Shown piece by piece: positions 17,975-27,525 of a stretch of 64,000 bases of DNA. Source of the stretch: Bacteroidales bacterium (GTDB lineage: Bacteria > Bacteroidota > Bacteroidia > Bacteroidales > VadinHA17); assembly GCA_003141895.1 (NCBI GenBank), contig PLNT01000003.1:122040-186039 (forward strand), in the 5' to 3' direction. Numbering within the stretch: the first letter of the stretch is position 1; every line of letters starts with the position of its first letter. The notes under the pieces were generated by a model. That model saw nothing but the letters and a program-made list of their open reading frames with translations. It did no database searches and was not told the DNA's origin. A program made the position numbers and the translations under genes.

Positions 17975-18979
17975 ATGAAATTGAGAAAATCAAAATATAA
18001 AATACTTCTCCTCATAGCTTTCCTGGTTTTTTCTTTTTTTACGAGATTATCCGGACAACCTGTGCCCGGGAAAGATGAAAATATTCCATTCCTTGTAACT
18101 TTCGGGAAAGACGGTTTGACTTCATGGGGGGATGCTGATTTTTTTCAGATATTTTTCTTTAGCATACCAAAAGATTACACCAAACCTTTTTATATAAGAG
18201 TGTTTGACCCCGATTGCGGTGGAGAAAATGACGAGATACAAGGTGAATTTAATACCAAAACCAAATTTTCAGTTTATGGTGGCAGAGGAGTCGATCCGGA
18301 AAAAAATGAAGAATCAAGAGGCCTTCTTAAAGGAGAAAATTATAAAACAGGCAACCTGTTGGCATCTAAAATATTTGGAAATGAAGCGAAGTATGATAAT
18401 AAGTACTATTCATTCGGACCCTTCAATCCTGCAGAAGGAGATTTTAATGTAAAATGGAATAGTAATATGTTCAAAATCCTTTGTGAGGGAATAAGTGGTG
18501 ATGATGGAAATCTTTACAGATATTTTCTGAGCAGTGATCCGGACAATAACATACCTATTGAGGGCGCAAACGCTTTTACATATGCTTACCATTTCAGAAT
18601 GTGGAACGATTTCAAAAGTGTATCTCACATTTATCCATATGTCGACACTGGTGTTGTGTATATTAAACAAAGGAACTTTGACTGGGATAATGATGGTAGT
18701 ATTTTGGTTGTCTCAAGATATAAACAGGGAATTTCAGTGCCAGTTTCAAATGAGGATAACTGGAGTGAATCGAATATTCCCATTGAACCCCCTGAAGTGG
18801 GATCTTCACTTGACTTTCAATTTCATAAGAGACAAGGCGTACTGGTTAAAAATAATAACGTTGTTATGACACTTCAAAACCAGAGAGGTGATGCAGTGAA
18901 ATTCTTCAGTTCTCCAATTGGTGGTGTACCTATGTATCAGCCTAAAATGGTAGTAGAGAAAGTGAAGCCCAAGAAATAA
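17975..18979 (+). CDS. Secreted protein of unknown function in T9SS-associated operon
   Basis: Signal peptide; 334 aa with no motif I recognise; 33 bp after upstream gene, 12 bp before the next. Confidence 0.75.
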   Translation: MKLRKSKYKILLLIAFLVFSFFTRLSGQPVPGKDENIPFLVTFGKDGLTSWGDADFFQIFFFSIPKDYTKPFYIRVFDPDCGGENDEIQGEFNTKTKFSVYGGRGVDPEKNEESRGLLKGENYKTGNLLASKIFGNEAKYDNKYYSFGPFNPAEGDFNVKWNSNMFKILCEGISGDDGNLYRYFLSSDPDNNIPIEGANAFTYAYHFRMWNDFKSVSHIYPYVDTGVVYIKQRNFDWDNDGSILVVSRYKQGISVPVSNEDNWSESNIPIEPPEVGSSLDFQFHKRQGVLVKNNNVVMTLQNQRGDAVKFFSSPIGGVPMYQPKMVVEKVKPKK

Positions 18980-18991
18980 CTGAAACCTGAC

Positions 18992-21900
18992 ATGAGATTT
19001 TATATCAATTGTAAAATACTAATCTGTACCATCGGGTTCATATTTGTATATAGTCCGTTATCAATGGGTCAGACATTCAGTTTCGTAAATTATGGGTCTG
19101 AAAAGAATAACATTAGTGGTTTCGTCTATACCATTGTTCAATCAAATGATGGATTTTTGTGGGTCGGGACCGCTAATGGATTAAGCCGGTTTGACGGATA
19201 TAGTTTTTTCCCGGTACAATATCCCGATTCAGCATCCGGAAGATATCCTACAAAAAGTCTTAAAGATAAAAACGGAGTTCTGTGGTTTGGTTGCAGCGAT
19301 GGTTCAGTATGGTATGAAAAAGGAAATAAACTAATTGCGGTAGCACTGTCAAATTCAAAAAGTATAAGTGAGCTTTTAGAAGGACCTGAAGGTCTGATCT
19401 ACGTAATTCCTCAAGCCAGAGCTATCTATTCAATTAATCCGCAGAAACCGGAAGATATTCATAAATATCCAATCTCATCTGAACCAGCCTTGTATTCTGG
19501 TTCTTTCACAAGTTCAGGTAAATTGCTTATAGGCACTCAGGAGAATCTTCTTGTTTGCAAGATTGAGAAAGATTCAGTAGCAATAATTAAAGTGATAAAT
19601 GGATCTGACTCGTACGGGATTACCTCAATACACTCCACAGCAGATAAATCACGATTCATCGTGGGAACTGACGGGAATGGATTTTTTCAATTGAAAATAT
19701 CAGATAAAGGCGGGGAATTGATTCGTCTCCCGGATTCAGAGAAATTTAATTCACTTAATATTCAATCAATCACTGAGGACTCTGAAAAATCTTTCTGGGT
19801 TTCAACAACCGGATCGGGAGTTGTACAGTTTGAGCTGACAGAGAATTTTGAAAGAATGAAATCAGCAAAATTGTACGATGTAAACTCCGGATTGAATGGC
19901 AATAATGTAAAGACGGTTTATCAGGATTTTGAGGGCAATTATTGGTTCGGTTTATACGGTGAGGGCATATCAATGCTGACCTCGTACGCGATCACCTATT
20001 ATTCGCCGGGTAAAAGTTCACAGGAGAATAATATACTGTTTGTTAAGAATTTCGAGAACAATTATCTTCTTGGAACACCAACAGGTTTCCATTTATTTAA
20101 TTCTCTTACCGGAAAGTCACTCTCATTCACCGATCTCAGCAATCAGGTAGGACATGCAGAAATTAAATCTTATTTCCTCGATCATGATAATAATCTATGG
20201 ATCGGGACAAACGGAAATGGTCTTTTTGTCAGGAATAGTAAAGGATCAGTTCGAAAATTTTATAGGTCGGGGGATACTGGAGCAGATGACATTAAAGACA
20301 TACAGATAGATAATAAAAATATCTGGCTCGCTACGACAAATGGTGTGATCATTCTGGATAAAGCGGGAAATACCAGGAAAAAATTTGATATTGATAATGG
20401 ATTGCCCCACAACAGCATTAATAAAATTTTGCTGACAGATGAGGGAGGCGCCTATATTGGCACCGAGACCGATAAGTTATATAAAATTGATTCCGATTTT
20501 CATATTTCGACCGGCAATTCGGTCATGACAGGAAGCACGCGGAACAGGATACTTTCATTCTCCAAATCAGGTGATGGAGCAATATGGGTAGCAACTGAAG
20601 GCAATGGCATATTTAAATTTCTTGGTGATTCAGTTTCTGTAATATCCCGCTCAAATGATTTGATGTCAAATTATTGCTACAGTATTCTGTCAGATGCTGA
20701 CAACGATATATGGGTAGGTCACAATAAGGGATTTTCCAAGTTTAATTCCACTACAGGTACTGTAAGGATTTTAGGTAGTGATTTTGCTAAAATCGGTGTC
20801 TGTAACGCCAGTGGTATGTTTGAGTCTGATGACAAAAAAATCTTTATTGGGACAACCGAAGGTTTAATAATTTATGACAGAATAAAAGAACGGAAGAACG
20901 AAATAGCTCCATTCAATAATATTAATACGATAGAGATAAACGATGTGCCATATCCATACCAGCCATCATTTGTACTTCCATATATGAAGTATAAAATAAA
21001 GATCTATTATTCTGGAATAAATTTCAGTTCACCGGATAAGGTTTATTACAGTTCTTTTCTCGATAATTTTGATCTTGACTGGAGCAAAATGACTACCTCG
21101 CGGGAGGTATTATACAGTCTTAGCGATGGTAAGTACAATTTTAGTCTGATCTCTATAAATCAGGATGGTTTATCACAGGGAGTTCCAGTCTCATTCTCCA
21201 TTTTAATTAAAAAACCTTTTTACAGAACGTGGTGGTTCATTCTTTGCTGTATGGCAGCTTTAACTGGTATTATTCTACTGATAATCAGGGAAAGGGATAA
21301 ATCGCAGAAGAAAATTCAGGAATATCTTGAAAATGAACTTGATGCAAGGACGAGCGTTGTGATGAAGCAAAAAGGAGAAATCGAACTTCAGAACATTGAA
21401 ATCACTGACAGTATAAACTATGCCAAGAGGATTCAATCATCCATCCTGCCTGATATTAGCAAGCTGAAGGATACATTTAAGGATGCATTCATCCTTTTTC
21501 ATCCGCGTGATATTGTCAGCGGTGATTTTTACTGGTTTGATAAACTTGAAGAAGATAAGTTCATACTGGTGTGCGCTGATTCAACCGGACATGGAGTTCC
21601 CGGAGCCTTTATGTCGATGATTGGCTCCACCCTTTTACAGGATATCGTTACAAGGAAACATATTTCAAAGCCATCAGAAATCCTTAGCCTGCTCGATAAA
21701 CAAATTTTTTCCACACTTAACCAGAATGTTGAATTAGGTGTTTCAAATGATGGTATGGATATGGTTGTATGTGAATTCAGTATCTCAACACGCCATATCA
21801 GATTCGCATCCGCAATGCGGCCAGTTATTCTTGTTCTCGATGGTGAACCGTTCTATATAAAAGGTAACAGGTCATCTGTTGGTGGTGAATCAGTAGTGGA

Positions 21901-22153
21901 AAAGTACTTCGATGATCAGGAATATTATCTTAAAGAAGGAGATACAATTTACCTGTTCTCTGACGGCTTGCCTGACCAGTTTGGTGGGACGGATGGTAAA
22001 AAACTGAAGATTGCCAGACTGAAACGATTGATAGAGCAGATATCAAAACTTCCAATGGAAGAACAGAAGGAAGCAATGACGAAATTCTACTTCGACTGGA
22101 AAGGCGAATATGACCAGGTAGACGATGTTCTGCTTATGGGAGTAAGGGTCTGA
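18992..22153 (+). CDS. Two-component regulator-type beta-propeller / Y_Y_Y / TM / SpoIIE (PP2C) phosphatase
   Basis: Propeller repeats (FLWVGTANGLSRFDG, NLWIGTNGNGLF, AIWVATEGNGIF), TM, then SGDFYWFDK, CADSTGHGVPGAFMSMIG, YLFSDGLPDQFGG. Confidence 0.93.
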   Translation: MRFYINCKILICTIGFIFVYSPLSMGQTFSFVNYGSEKNNISGFVYTIVQSNDGFLWVGTANGLSRFDGYSFFPVQYPDSASGRYPTKSLKDKNGVLWFGCSDGSVWYEKGNKLIAVALSNSKSISELLEGPEGLIYVIPQARAIYSINPQKPEDIHKYPISSEPALYSGSFTSSGKLLIGTQENLLVCKIEKDSVAIIKVINGSDSYGITSIHSTADKSRFIVGTDGNGFFQLKISDKGGELIRLPDSEKFNSLNIQSITEDSEKSFWVSTTGSGVVQFELTENFERMKSAKLYDVNSGLNGNNVKTVYQDFEGNYWFGLYGEGISMLTSYAITYYSPGKSSQENNILFVKNFENNYLLGTPTGFHLFNSLTGKSLSFTDLSNQVGHAEIKSYFLDHDNNLWIGTNGNGLFVRNSKGSVRKFYRSGDTGADDIKDIQIDNKNIWLATTNGVIILDKAGNTRKKFDIDNGLPHNSINKILLTDEGGAYIGTETDKLYKIDSDFHISTGNSVMTGSTRNRILSFSKSGDGAIWVATEGNGIFKFLGDSVSVISRSNDLMSNYCYSILSDADNDIWVGHNKGFSKFNSTTGTVRILGSDFAKIGVCNASGMFESDDKKIFIGTTEGLIIYDRIKERKNEIAPFNNINTIEINDVPYPYQPSFVLPYMKYKIKIYYSGINFSSPDKVYYSSFLDNFDLDWSKMTTSREVLYSLSDGKYNFSLISINQDGLSQGVPVSFSILIKKPFYRTWWFILCCMAALTGIILLIIRERDKSQKKIQEYLENELDARTSVVMKQKGEIELQNIEITDSINYAKRIQSSILPDISKLKDTFKDAFILFHPRDIVSGDFYWFDKLEEDKFILVCADSTGHGVPGAFMSMIGSTLLQDIVTRKHISKPSEILSLLDKQIFSTLNQNVELGVSNDGMDMVVCEFSISTRHIRFASAMRPVILVLDGEPFYIKGNRSSVGGESVVEKYFDDQEYYLKEGDTIYLFSDGLPDQFGGTDGKKLKIARLKRLIEQISKLPMEEQKEAMTKFYFDWKGEYDQVDDVLLMGVRV

Positions 22154-22158
22154 GAAAT

Positions 22159-22683
22159 CTAATAATAAATCTTATTTTGAGATAGAATAATATCCGCAGT
22201 GGATGTAACATTACTTTGGTTAAGAGCTCTGTCAGTAATATAAAAATCATAAGCTATTGTATCCCCGGGCGAATAAAATAAGTAAAGGAAAGTCACTGAG
22301 ATTGTCCCTTTAAGTATTTTGTTTCTTCCTAATCTTTCCATATAAGGAATTCTGTATGACGATGGGTAGATTGGATCATTTGCAGGTGCCGGAACCAGAA
22401 CTCCTCCTTTTTTCCTGTAAAGTGTCAGAAACAGATTTGTAGAATCAGTTTGACCGGCAATGGGGGTATTCAACCCGACGTCGCCATCACCATCTTCAAA
22501 ATAGAACCGTAACCTTCCCCCCTTGGATTTGTTTCCAAGGATATCGGTAGTGTCAAAAATTGCAAAATTCGTAAATTCAATATGAGGAACATTTGATAAT
22601 TGCTCGATTTTCTTACAAGAATCAAAAACAGGGATTATAATAAATATTAGGAGGAGATATTTAATTTTTCTCATGATTTTCAA
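22159..22683 (-). CDS. Hypothetical lipoprotein
   Basis: Signal sequence with Cys (IIPVFDSCKK); no recognised domain. Confidence 0.7.
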   Translation of the reverse strand: MKIMRKIKYLLLIFIIIPVFDSCKKIEQLSNVPHIEFTNFAIFDTTDILGNKSKGGRLRFYFEDGDGDVGLNTPIAGQTDSTNLFLTLYRKKGGVLVPAPANDPIYPSSYRIPYMERLGRNKILKGTISVTFLYLFYSPGDTIAYDFYITDRALNQSNVTSTADIILSQNKIYY

Positions 22684-22723
22684 ATTAAATATACATTACA
22701 AACAAAATCTACTCCAAATTTGA

Positions 22724-24028
22724 TCATTTTTTTCGGAAAAATATCCTTATTGGCACACCCGTAAATTCAAATTTCTCTCTCATCCTGTTCTCAAGATACC
22801 TTTTATATGGATCTTTCACATATTGAGGAAGGTTACAAAAGAACGCAAATGCAGGAGTATATATTGGAAGCTGGGTCACGTATTTAATTTTAACATACTT
22901 TCCCTTTAATGCTGGTGGTGGATTGTTTTTTACGACCTGTAACATTACCTCGTTTAATTCGGAAGTACTTATCTTTCTGTTCCTGTTCTCATTTACCTTC
23001 TCAACCAGTTCAAGTACTTTGTGAATCCTTTGCTTATTTATAGCGGATATAAAAAGGATTGGATAATCTGTGAAGGGAGCAGTTTTTTCCCTGATATCAT
23101 TTTCGAAAATAATTGTTGTATTATTTTCTTTTTCGATAAGATCCCATTTATTGACGAGTACAATCATGCCCTTGTTATTTTTTTGAATGAGTGACATTAT
23201 ATTGAGATCCTGTGCTTCGATTCCCCTTGTAGCGTCAATTAACAAAAGACATATATCTGAATTTTCAATTGTCTTAACCGCCCGCATTACAGAATAAAAC
23301 TCGATATCTTCACTTACCTTTCCTTTCTTGCGTAATCCTGCAGTATCAACAAGCAAAAAGTCGTGCTGAAATTTATTGTATCGGGTATATATTGAATCAC
23401 GGGTCGTTCCGGCAACTGGTGTAACGATATTTCTTTCTTCGCCAAGCAATGAATTTACCAGAGATGATTTGCCTACATTAGGTCTTCCGACTATCGCAAT
23501 TCTTGGTAATTCCGGGGTAAGTGCGGGTTCTTCTTCCGGAAGATTTTTTACCACTTCATCAAGAAGTTCACCTGTACCACTGCCATTCATGGAACTTAAA
23601 GGAAAATAATCCCCCAGACCAAGATTATAGAATTCACTGGCATCTAAAAGCCTTTCGCCATTATCTACCTTATTTACAACCAGTATTACCTTCTTATTCA
23701 CCCTGCGCAGCAGCGAAGCAACTGAAGTATCCAGTTCATGAATACCGCATGTAACATCAACCATAAACAGAATAAGATCTGACTCTTCGATTGCAAGCAA
23801 TACCTGTTTATTTATTTCTTCCTCAAAAATGTCGTCTGAATTCTGAACGTATCCGCCCGTATCTATAACTGAAAAATCCATACCATTCCAGTTAGACACT
23901 CCATAGTTGCGATCGCGGGTAACTCCGCTTACTTCATCAACTATGGCTTCCCTCGAATCGGTAAGCCTGTTGAAAAGTGTCGATTTCCCAACATTTGGTC
24001 TTCCTACTATTGCAACTATTCTGCTCAT
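22724..24028 (-). CDS. der: Ribosome biogenesis GTPase Der (EngA)
   Basis: Two GTPase domains ([28 protein letters not shown]) and C-terminal KH-like domain; ORF-track start trimmed to [16 protein letters not shown]. Confidence 0.97.
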   Translation of the reverse strand: MSRIVAIVGRPNVGKSTLFNRLTDSREAIVDEVSGVTRDRNYGVSNWNGMDFSVIDTGGYVQNSDDIFEEEINKQVLLAIEESDLILFMVDVTCGIHELDTSVASLLRRVNKKVILVVNKVDNGERLLDASEFYNLGLGDYFPLSSMNGSGTGELLDEVVKNLPEEEPALTPELPRIAIVGRPNVGKSSLVNSLLGEERNIVTPVAGTTRDSIYTRYNKFQHDFLLVDTAGLRKKGKVSEDIEFYSVMRAVKTIENSDICLLLIDATRGIEAQDLNIMSLIQKNNKGMIVLVNKWDLIEKENNTTIIFENDIREKTAPFTDYPILFISAINKQRIHKVLELVEKVNENRNRKISTSELNEVMLQVVKNNPPPALKGKYVKIKYVTQLPIYTPAFAFFCNLPQYVKDPYKRYLENRMREKFEFTGVPIRIFFRKK

Positions 24029-24047
24029 ATTATTAAATAATATTATT

Positions 24048-24926
24048 CTATTGATAGCCAAAACGTTTAAGAATCAATGGCTTATCTCTCCAGTCCTTTG
24101 TTACCTTCACATATAATTCAAGGAAAACTTTTTTTCTGAAAAAATCCTCCATATCATGTCTTGCTTCAGTGCCAACTCTTTTCAACATGGATCCTTTGTG
24201 ACCTATTATTATTCCTTTCTGACTGTCGCGGACTACATGTATCAAAGCTCTTATTTTTATTATAGCCTTTTCGTCTTTAAATTCTTCAATCTCAACTTCA
24301 ACAGAATAAGGGATTTCTTTTTTATAATTCACCAGAATTTTTTCACGAATGATCTCCGAGGCAAAAAACCGTTCATATTTATCAGTAAGCTGATCTTTTG
24401 GAAAATATGGAGGACATTCAGGAAGTTTTGCCAGAATTGCATTCAGAAGGGAATCGAGATTAAATTTTTTCAGACCAGACACTGGTATAATAGGTGAATC
24501 AGGAAATGCAACATGCCACGGTTCAACAATTTTATCCAGATCTTCCTGGGTTGTGAGATCAACTTTGTTCAGTGCAATAATAACAGGAATACCCGATTCT
24601 TTAATCCTGTCAATATATTCTCCTTCATTAGCTGATCGTTCACCTACATCAGTGACATACAGAATCATATCTGCATCGGATAGAGCTGAATTCACTGAAT
24701 TCATCATTGTCTCCTGTAGCTTGTACTGGGGTCTCAGTATCCCGGGCGTATCGGAATAAACTATCTGAAAATCTTCTCCGTTTACTATACCCATTATCCT
24801 GTGCCGGGTAGTCTGTGCTTTTGCTGTAATAATGGAAAGCTTTTCCCCCACCAGAGCATTCATAATAGTCGATTTCCCGACATTAGGATTTCCCAATATA
24901 TTAACAAAACCAGATCTGTGATTCAT
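24048..24926 (-). CDS. era: GTPase Era
   Basis: [36 protein letters not shown] and KH domain [11 protein letters not shown]. Confidence 0.97.
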   Translation of the reverse strand: MNHRSGFVNILGNPNVGKSTIMNALVGEKLSIITAKAQTTRHRIMGIVNGEDFQIVYSDTPGILRPQYKLQETMMNSVNSALSDADMILYVTDVGERSANEGEYIDRIKESGIPVIIALNKVDLTTQEDLDKIVEPWHVAFPDSPIIPVSGLKKFNLDSLLNAILAKLPECPPYFPKDQLTDKYERFFASEIIREKILVNYKKEIPYSVEVEIEEFKDEKAIIKIRALIHVVRDSQKGIIIGHKGSMLKRVGTEARHDMEDFFRKKVFLELYVKVTKDWRDKPLILKRFGYQ

Positions 24927-24935
24927 TTTAAAAGA

Positions 24936-25784
24936 TTAAAAGATTCCGCGCTTGAGCATGCTTATTTCTTTGTCATTGAGGTAACGCCACTTTCCGCGTT
25001 GTACATTCTTCTTTGTAAGTCCTGCAAAATATACGCGATCGAGTTTCTTAACTTTATAACCTAATGTCTCAAACATACGTCTGACGACCCTGTTTTGTCC
25101 GGAATGAAGTTCTATACCTATCTGGCTCTTGTCATCCGTATCAGCATAGGAGACAGCGTCCGCGATAATTGTCATTCCATCAAGTTCTATGCCTTCAGTC
25201 AGTTTAAAAAGATCATTCTTTGTAACAGGGTTATCGAGAAAGACATGATATATTTTTCTTCTTTTATATTTCGGATGCGTAAGTTTTCCTGCCAGATCTC
25301 CATCATTAGTGAGCAGCAGTACTCCGGTGGTTGCTTTATCAAGACGTCCGACAGGGTAAACTCTTTCAGGACAACTGTCGCCTATAAGCTCAAGAACCGT
25401 ATGTTCGGCATGCGGATCCTCAACTGTGGTAACATAATCTTTGGGCTTATTCATTAATATGTATACCTTTTTTTCCGCTGAAAGCTTTTTATTTTTATAC
25501 CTGACATCATCATCATAAGTGACTTTGGTTCCCATATCAGTCACAACTTGTCCGTTGACTGATATCAGTCCGTTCTTTATATGTTCATCAGCATCTCTAC
25601 GGGAACAGACGCCGCTGTTGGCAATGAACCTGTTAAGACGGATCAGAGTGATACGGCTCTCGGCTGGTTTTGAAACAGAGTTTACTTTTCTTCCCGGCTT
25701 TCCAAAAGTCTTACGGCTCCTTGAATCATTTGCTTCAGTTTTCACATATTTTCCTGATCTTCCTGCAGCTTTCTGGTTCTCCAT
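24936..25784 (-). CDS. RluB/RsuA-family pseudouridine synthase
   Basis: S4 domain (RLNRFIANSGVCSRRDADEHI) and VYPVGRLDKATTGVLLLTNDGDL. Confidence 0.93.
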   Translation of the reverse strand: MENQKAAGRSGKYVKTEANDSRSRKTFGKPGRKVNSVSKPAESRITLIRLNRFIANSGVCSRRDADEHIKNGLISVNGQVVTDMGTKVTYDDDVRYKNKKLSAEKKVYILMNKPKDYVTTVEDPHAEHTVLELIGDSCPERVYPVGRLDKATTGVLLLTNDGDLAGKLTHPKYKRRKIYHVFLDNPVTKNDLFKLTEGIELDGMTIIADAVSYADTDDKSQIGIELHSGQNRVVRRMFETLGYKVKKLDRVYFAGLTKKNVQRGKWRYLNDKEISMLKRGIF

Positions 25785-25878
25785 ATCAATAATTTATCAG
25801 GGTGCAAAGGTACAACTAATTGCTGATATTAATCTGATGATTTATTTGCACCTTTGCATGGATAAAAACCTTATAAAA

Positions 25879-27261
25879 ATGGCCTTAATAAAATCAATAT
25901 CAGGTATTCGCGGAACTATAGGAGGAAAACCCGGAGAAAGCTTGTCACCCATAGATATAGTGAAATTTTCAGCCTCTTTTGGGACATGGTTGCAACTAAG
26001 ACATAAGAAGAGCGGTTTAAAAGTAATTGTAGGCCGGGATGCCCGCAAATCGGGAAGCATGGTAAATAGCCTGGTAATTACTACGTTACGAAGTCTGGGA
26101 ATAAATGTCATCGATCTGGGACTGGCTACTACTCCAACTGTTGAAATTGCTGTTACCGGGAACAAAGCTCACGGAGGAATCATTATAACTGCAAGTCATA
26201 ATCCGGCAGAATGGAACGCACTGAAACTTCTTAACGAGAAGGGTGAGTTTCTCTCTGGTCCTGATGGATTAAAAGTACTTGAAATAGCCGGCAAAGAGGA
26301 TTTTACATTTATGTCGAATGAGCTCACAGGTTCTGCTACTTTTGATGAATCATGGGGAGGAAAACATGTTGACCAGATTCTCGGACTGAAGCTTGTTGAT
26401 ATAAAAGCAATAAAAAAAGCAGACTTCACGGTTGCAATTGATTGCGTGAACTCGGTTGGAGGAATTATACTGCCCAAATTACTGAAGGCGCTGGGTGTGA
26501 ATAAAATACTTGAACTCAACACTACTGTCGATGGCAATTTTCCTCATAATCCTGAACCAATTCCTGAAAATCTTAAGGATATTTCAGCTTTTGTGGTAAA
26601 AACAAAAGCTGATATCGGTTTTGTAGTTGATCCCGATGTAGACCGGCTGGCAATTATTTGCGAAGACGGATCAATGTTTGGAGAAGAATATACTCTTGTT
26701 TCTGTCTCGGATTATGTTTTGAAAAACACACCCGGAAATACTGTATCCAATCTCTCTTCGACAAAAGCTCTTAAAGATATAACTTCAGAATATGGATGCC
26801 AGCATTTTTCAGCATCAGTCGGTGAAGTAAATGTTGTGGAGGAAATGAAAAAATGCAACGCTATAATAGGAGGCGAGGGTAATGGCGGAGTAATTTATCC
26901 CGAGCTGCACTATGGGAGGGACGCTCTGGTGGGTATAGCTCTTTTCCTTTCACATATTGCAAAATCCGGTTTGAAATGTTCTGCTTTACGTAAAACATAT
27001 CCTCAATATGTTATTGCCAAGAAGAAACTGACTCTTGATCCGGGAATAGAATTTAGTCAGATAACTCGTAAAGTGAAAGATCATTTTCATAATCATGTGA
27101 CTGATGAACGCGATGGATTATGGGTTGATAATAAAAACGGCTGGGTTCAAATTAGAAAATCCAACACCGAACCGATAATGCGTATATACGCTGAAGGAAG
27201 AACAAATCAGGAGGCAGAAGAACTGGCAAATACTGTTATTGAGATTGTCAAAAAAGCCTGA
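25879..27261 (+). CDS. Phosphoglucosamine mutase / phosphomannomutase family
   Basis: SGIRGTIGG, TASHNPAEWNALK, DPDVDRL, RKSNTEPIMRIYAEG; ORF-track start at 25519 lies antisense to the pseudouridine synthase, so start set to MALIKSISGIRG. Confidence 0.93.
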   Translation: MALIKSISGIRGTIGGKPGESLSPIDIVKFSASFGTWLQLRHKKSGLKVIVGRDARKSGSMVNSLVITTLRSLGINVIDLGLATTPTVEIAVTGNKAHGGIIITASHNPAEWNALKLLNEKGEFLSGPDGLKVLEIAGKEDFTFMSNELTGSATFDESWGGKHVDQILGLKLVDIKAIKKADFTVAIDCVNSVGGIILPKLLKALGVNKILELNTTVDGNFPHNPEPIPENLKDISAFVVKTKADIGFVVDPDVDRLAIICEDGSMFGEEYTLVSVSDYVLKNTPGNTVSNLSSTKALKDITSEYGCQHFSASVGEVNVVEEMKKCNAIIGGEGNGGVIYPELHYGRDALVGIALFLSHIAKSGLKCSALRKTYPQYVIAKKKLTLDPGIEFSQITRKVKDHFHNHVTDERDGLWVDNKNGWVQIRKSNTEPIMRIYAEGRTNQEAEELANTVIEIVKKA

Positions 27262-27441
27262 TCCCATTATACTAAACGGAATTTCCAGAATGAATATTCT
27301 TGCAGTGTAAGATAATTCTACTAAAAAGATGAGAATTTTCGCCCCCTGCCTACCGTCGGGCATTCTTTAGGGGAGATGTCGCGAAGCAATAGAGAGGTTT
27401 ATTACTCATAGTTCAAAGACTTTTAATTCATATCTTATTAA

Positions 27442-27474
27442 TTTGAATGTTTTTATAAAATTTTAATATCTTTG
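27442..27474 (+). promoter_or_regulatory. Bacteroidota-type promoter of secDF
   Basis: TTTG at 27442-27445 and TATCTTTG at 27467-27474, 21-nt spacing. Confidence 0.6.
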
Positions 27475-27525
27475 CGCCTCATTGTAGGAGAATAAAGAAA
27501 AACATAATCCCAAAAGACAAGACAG

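Noticed and set aside
25519-25878. N-terminal extension of the phosphomutase ORF
   Set aside because: Lies antisense to the pseudouridine synthase gene; homologous region begins at MALIKSISGIRG.
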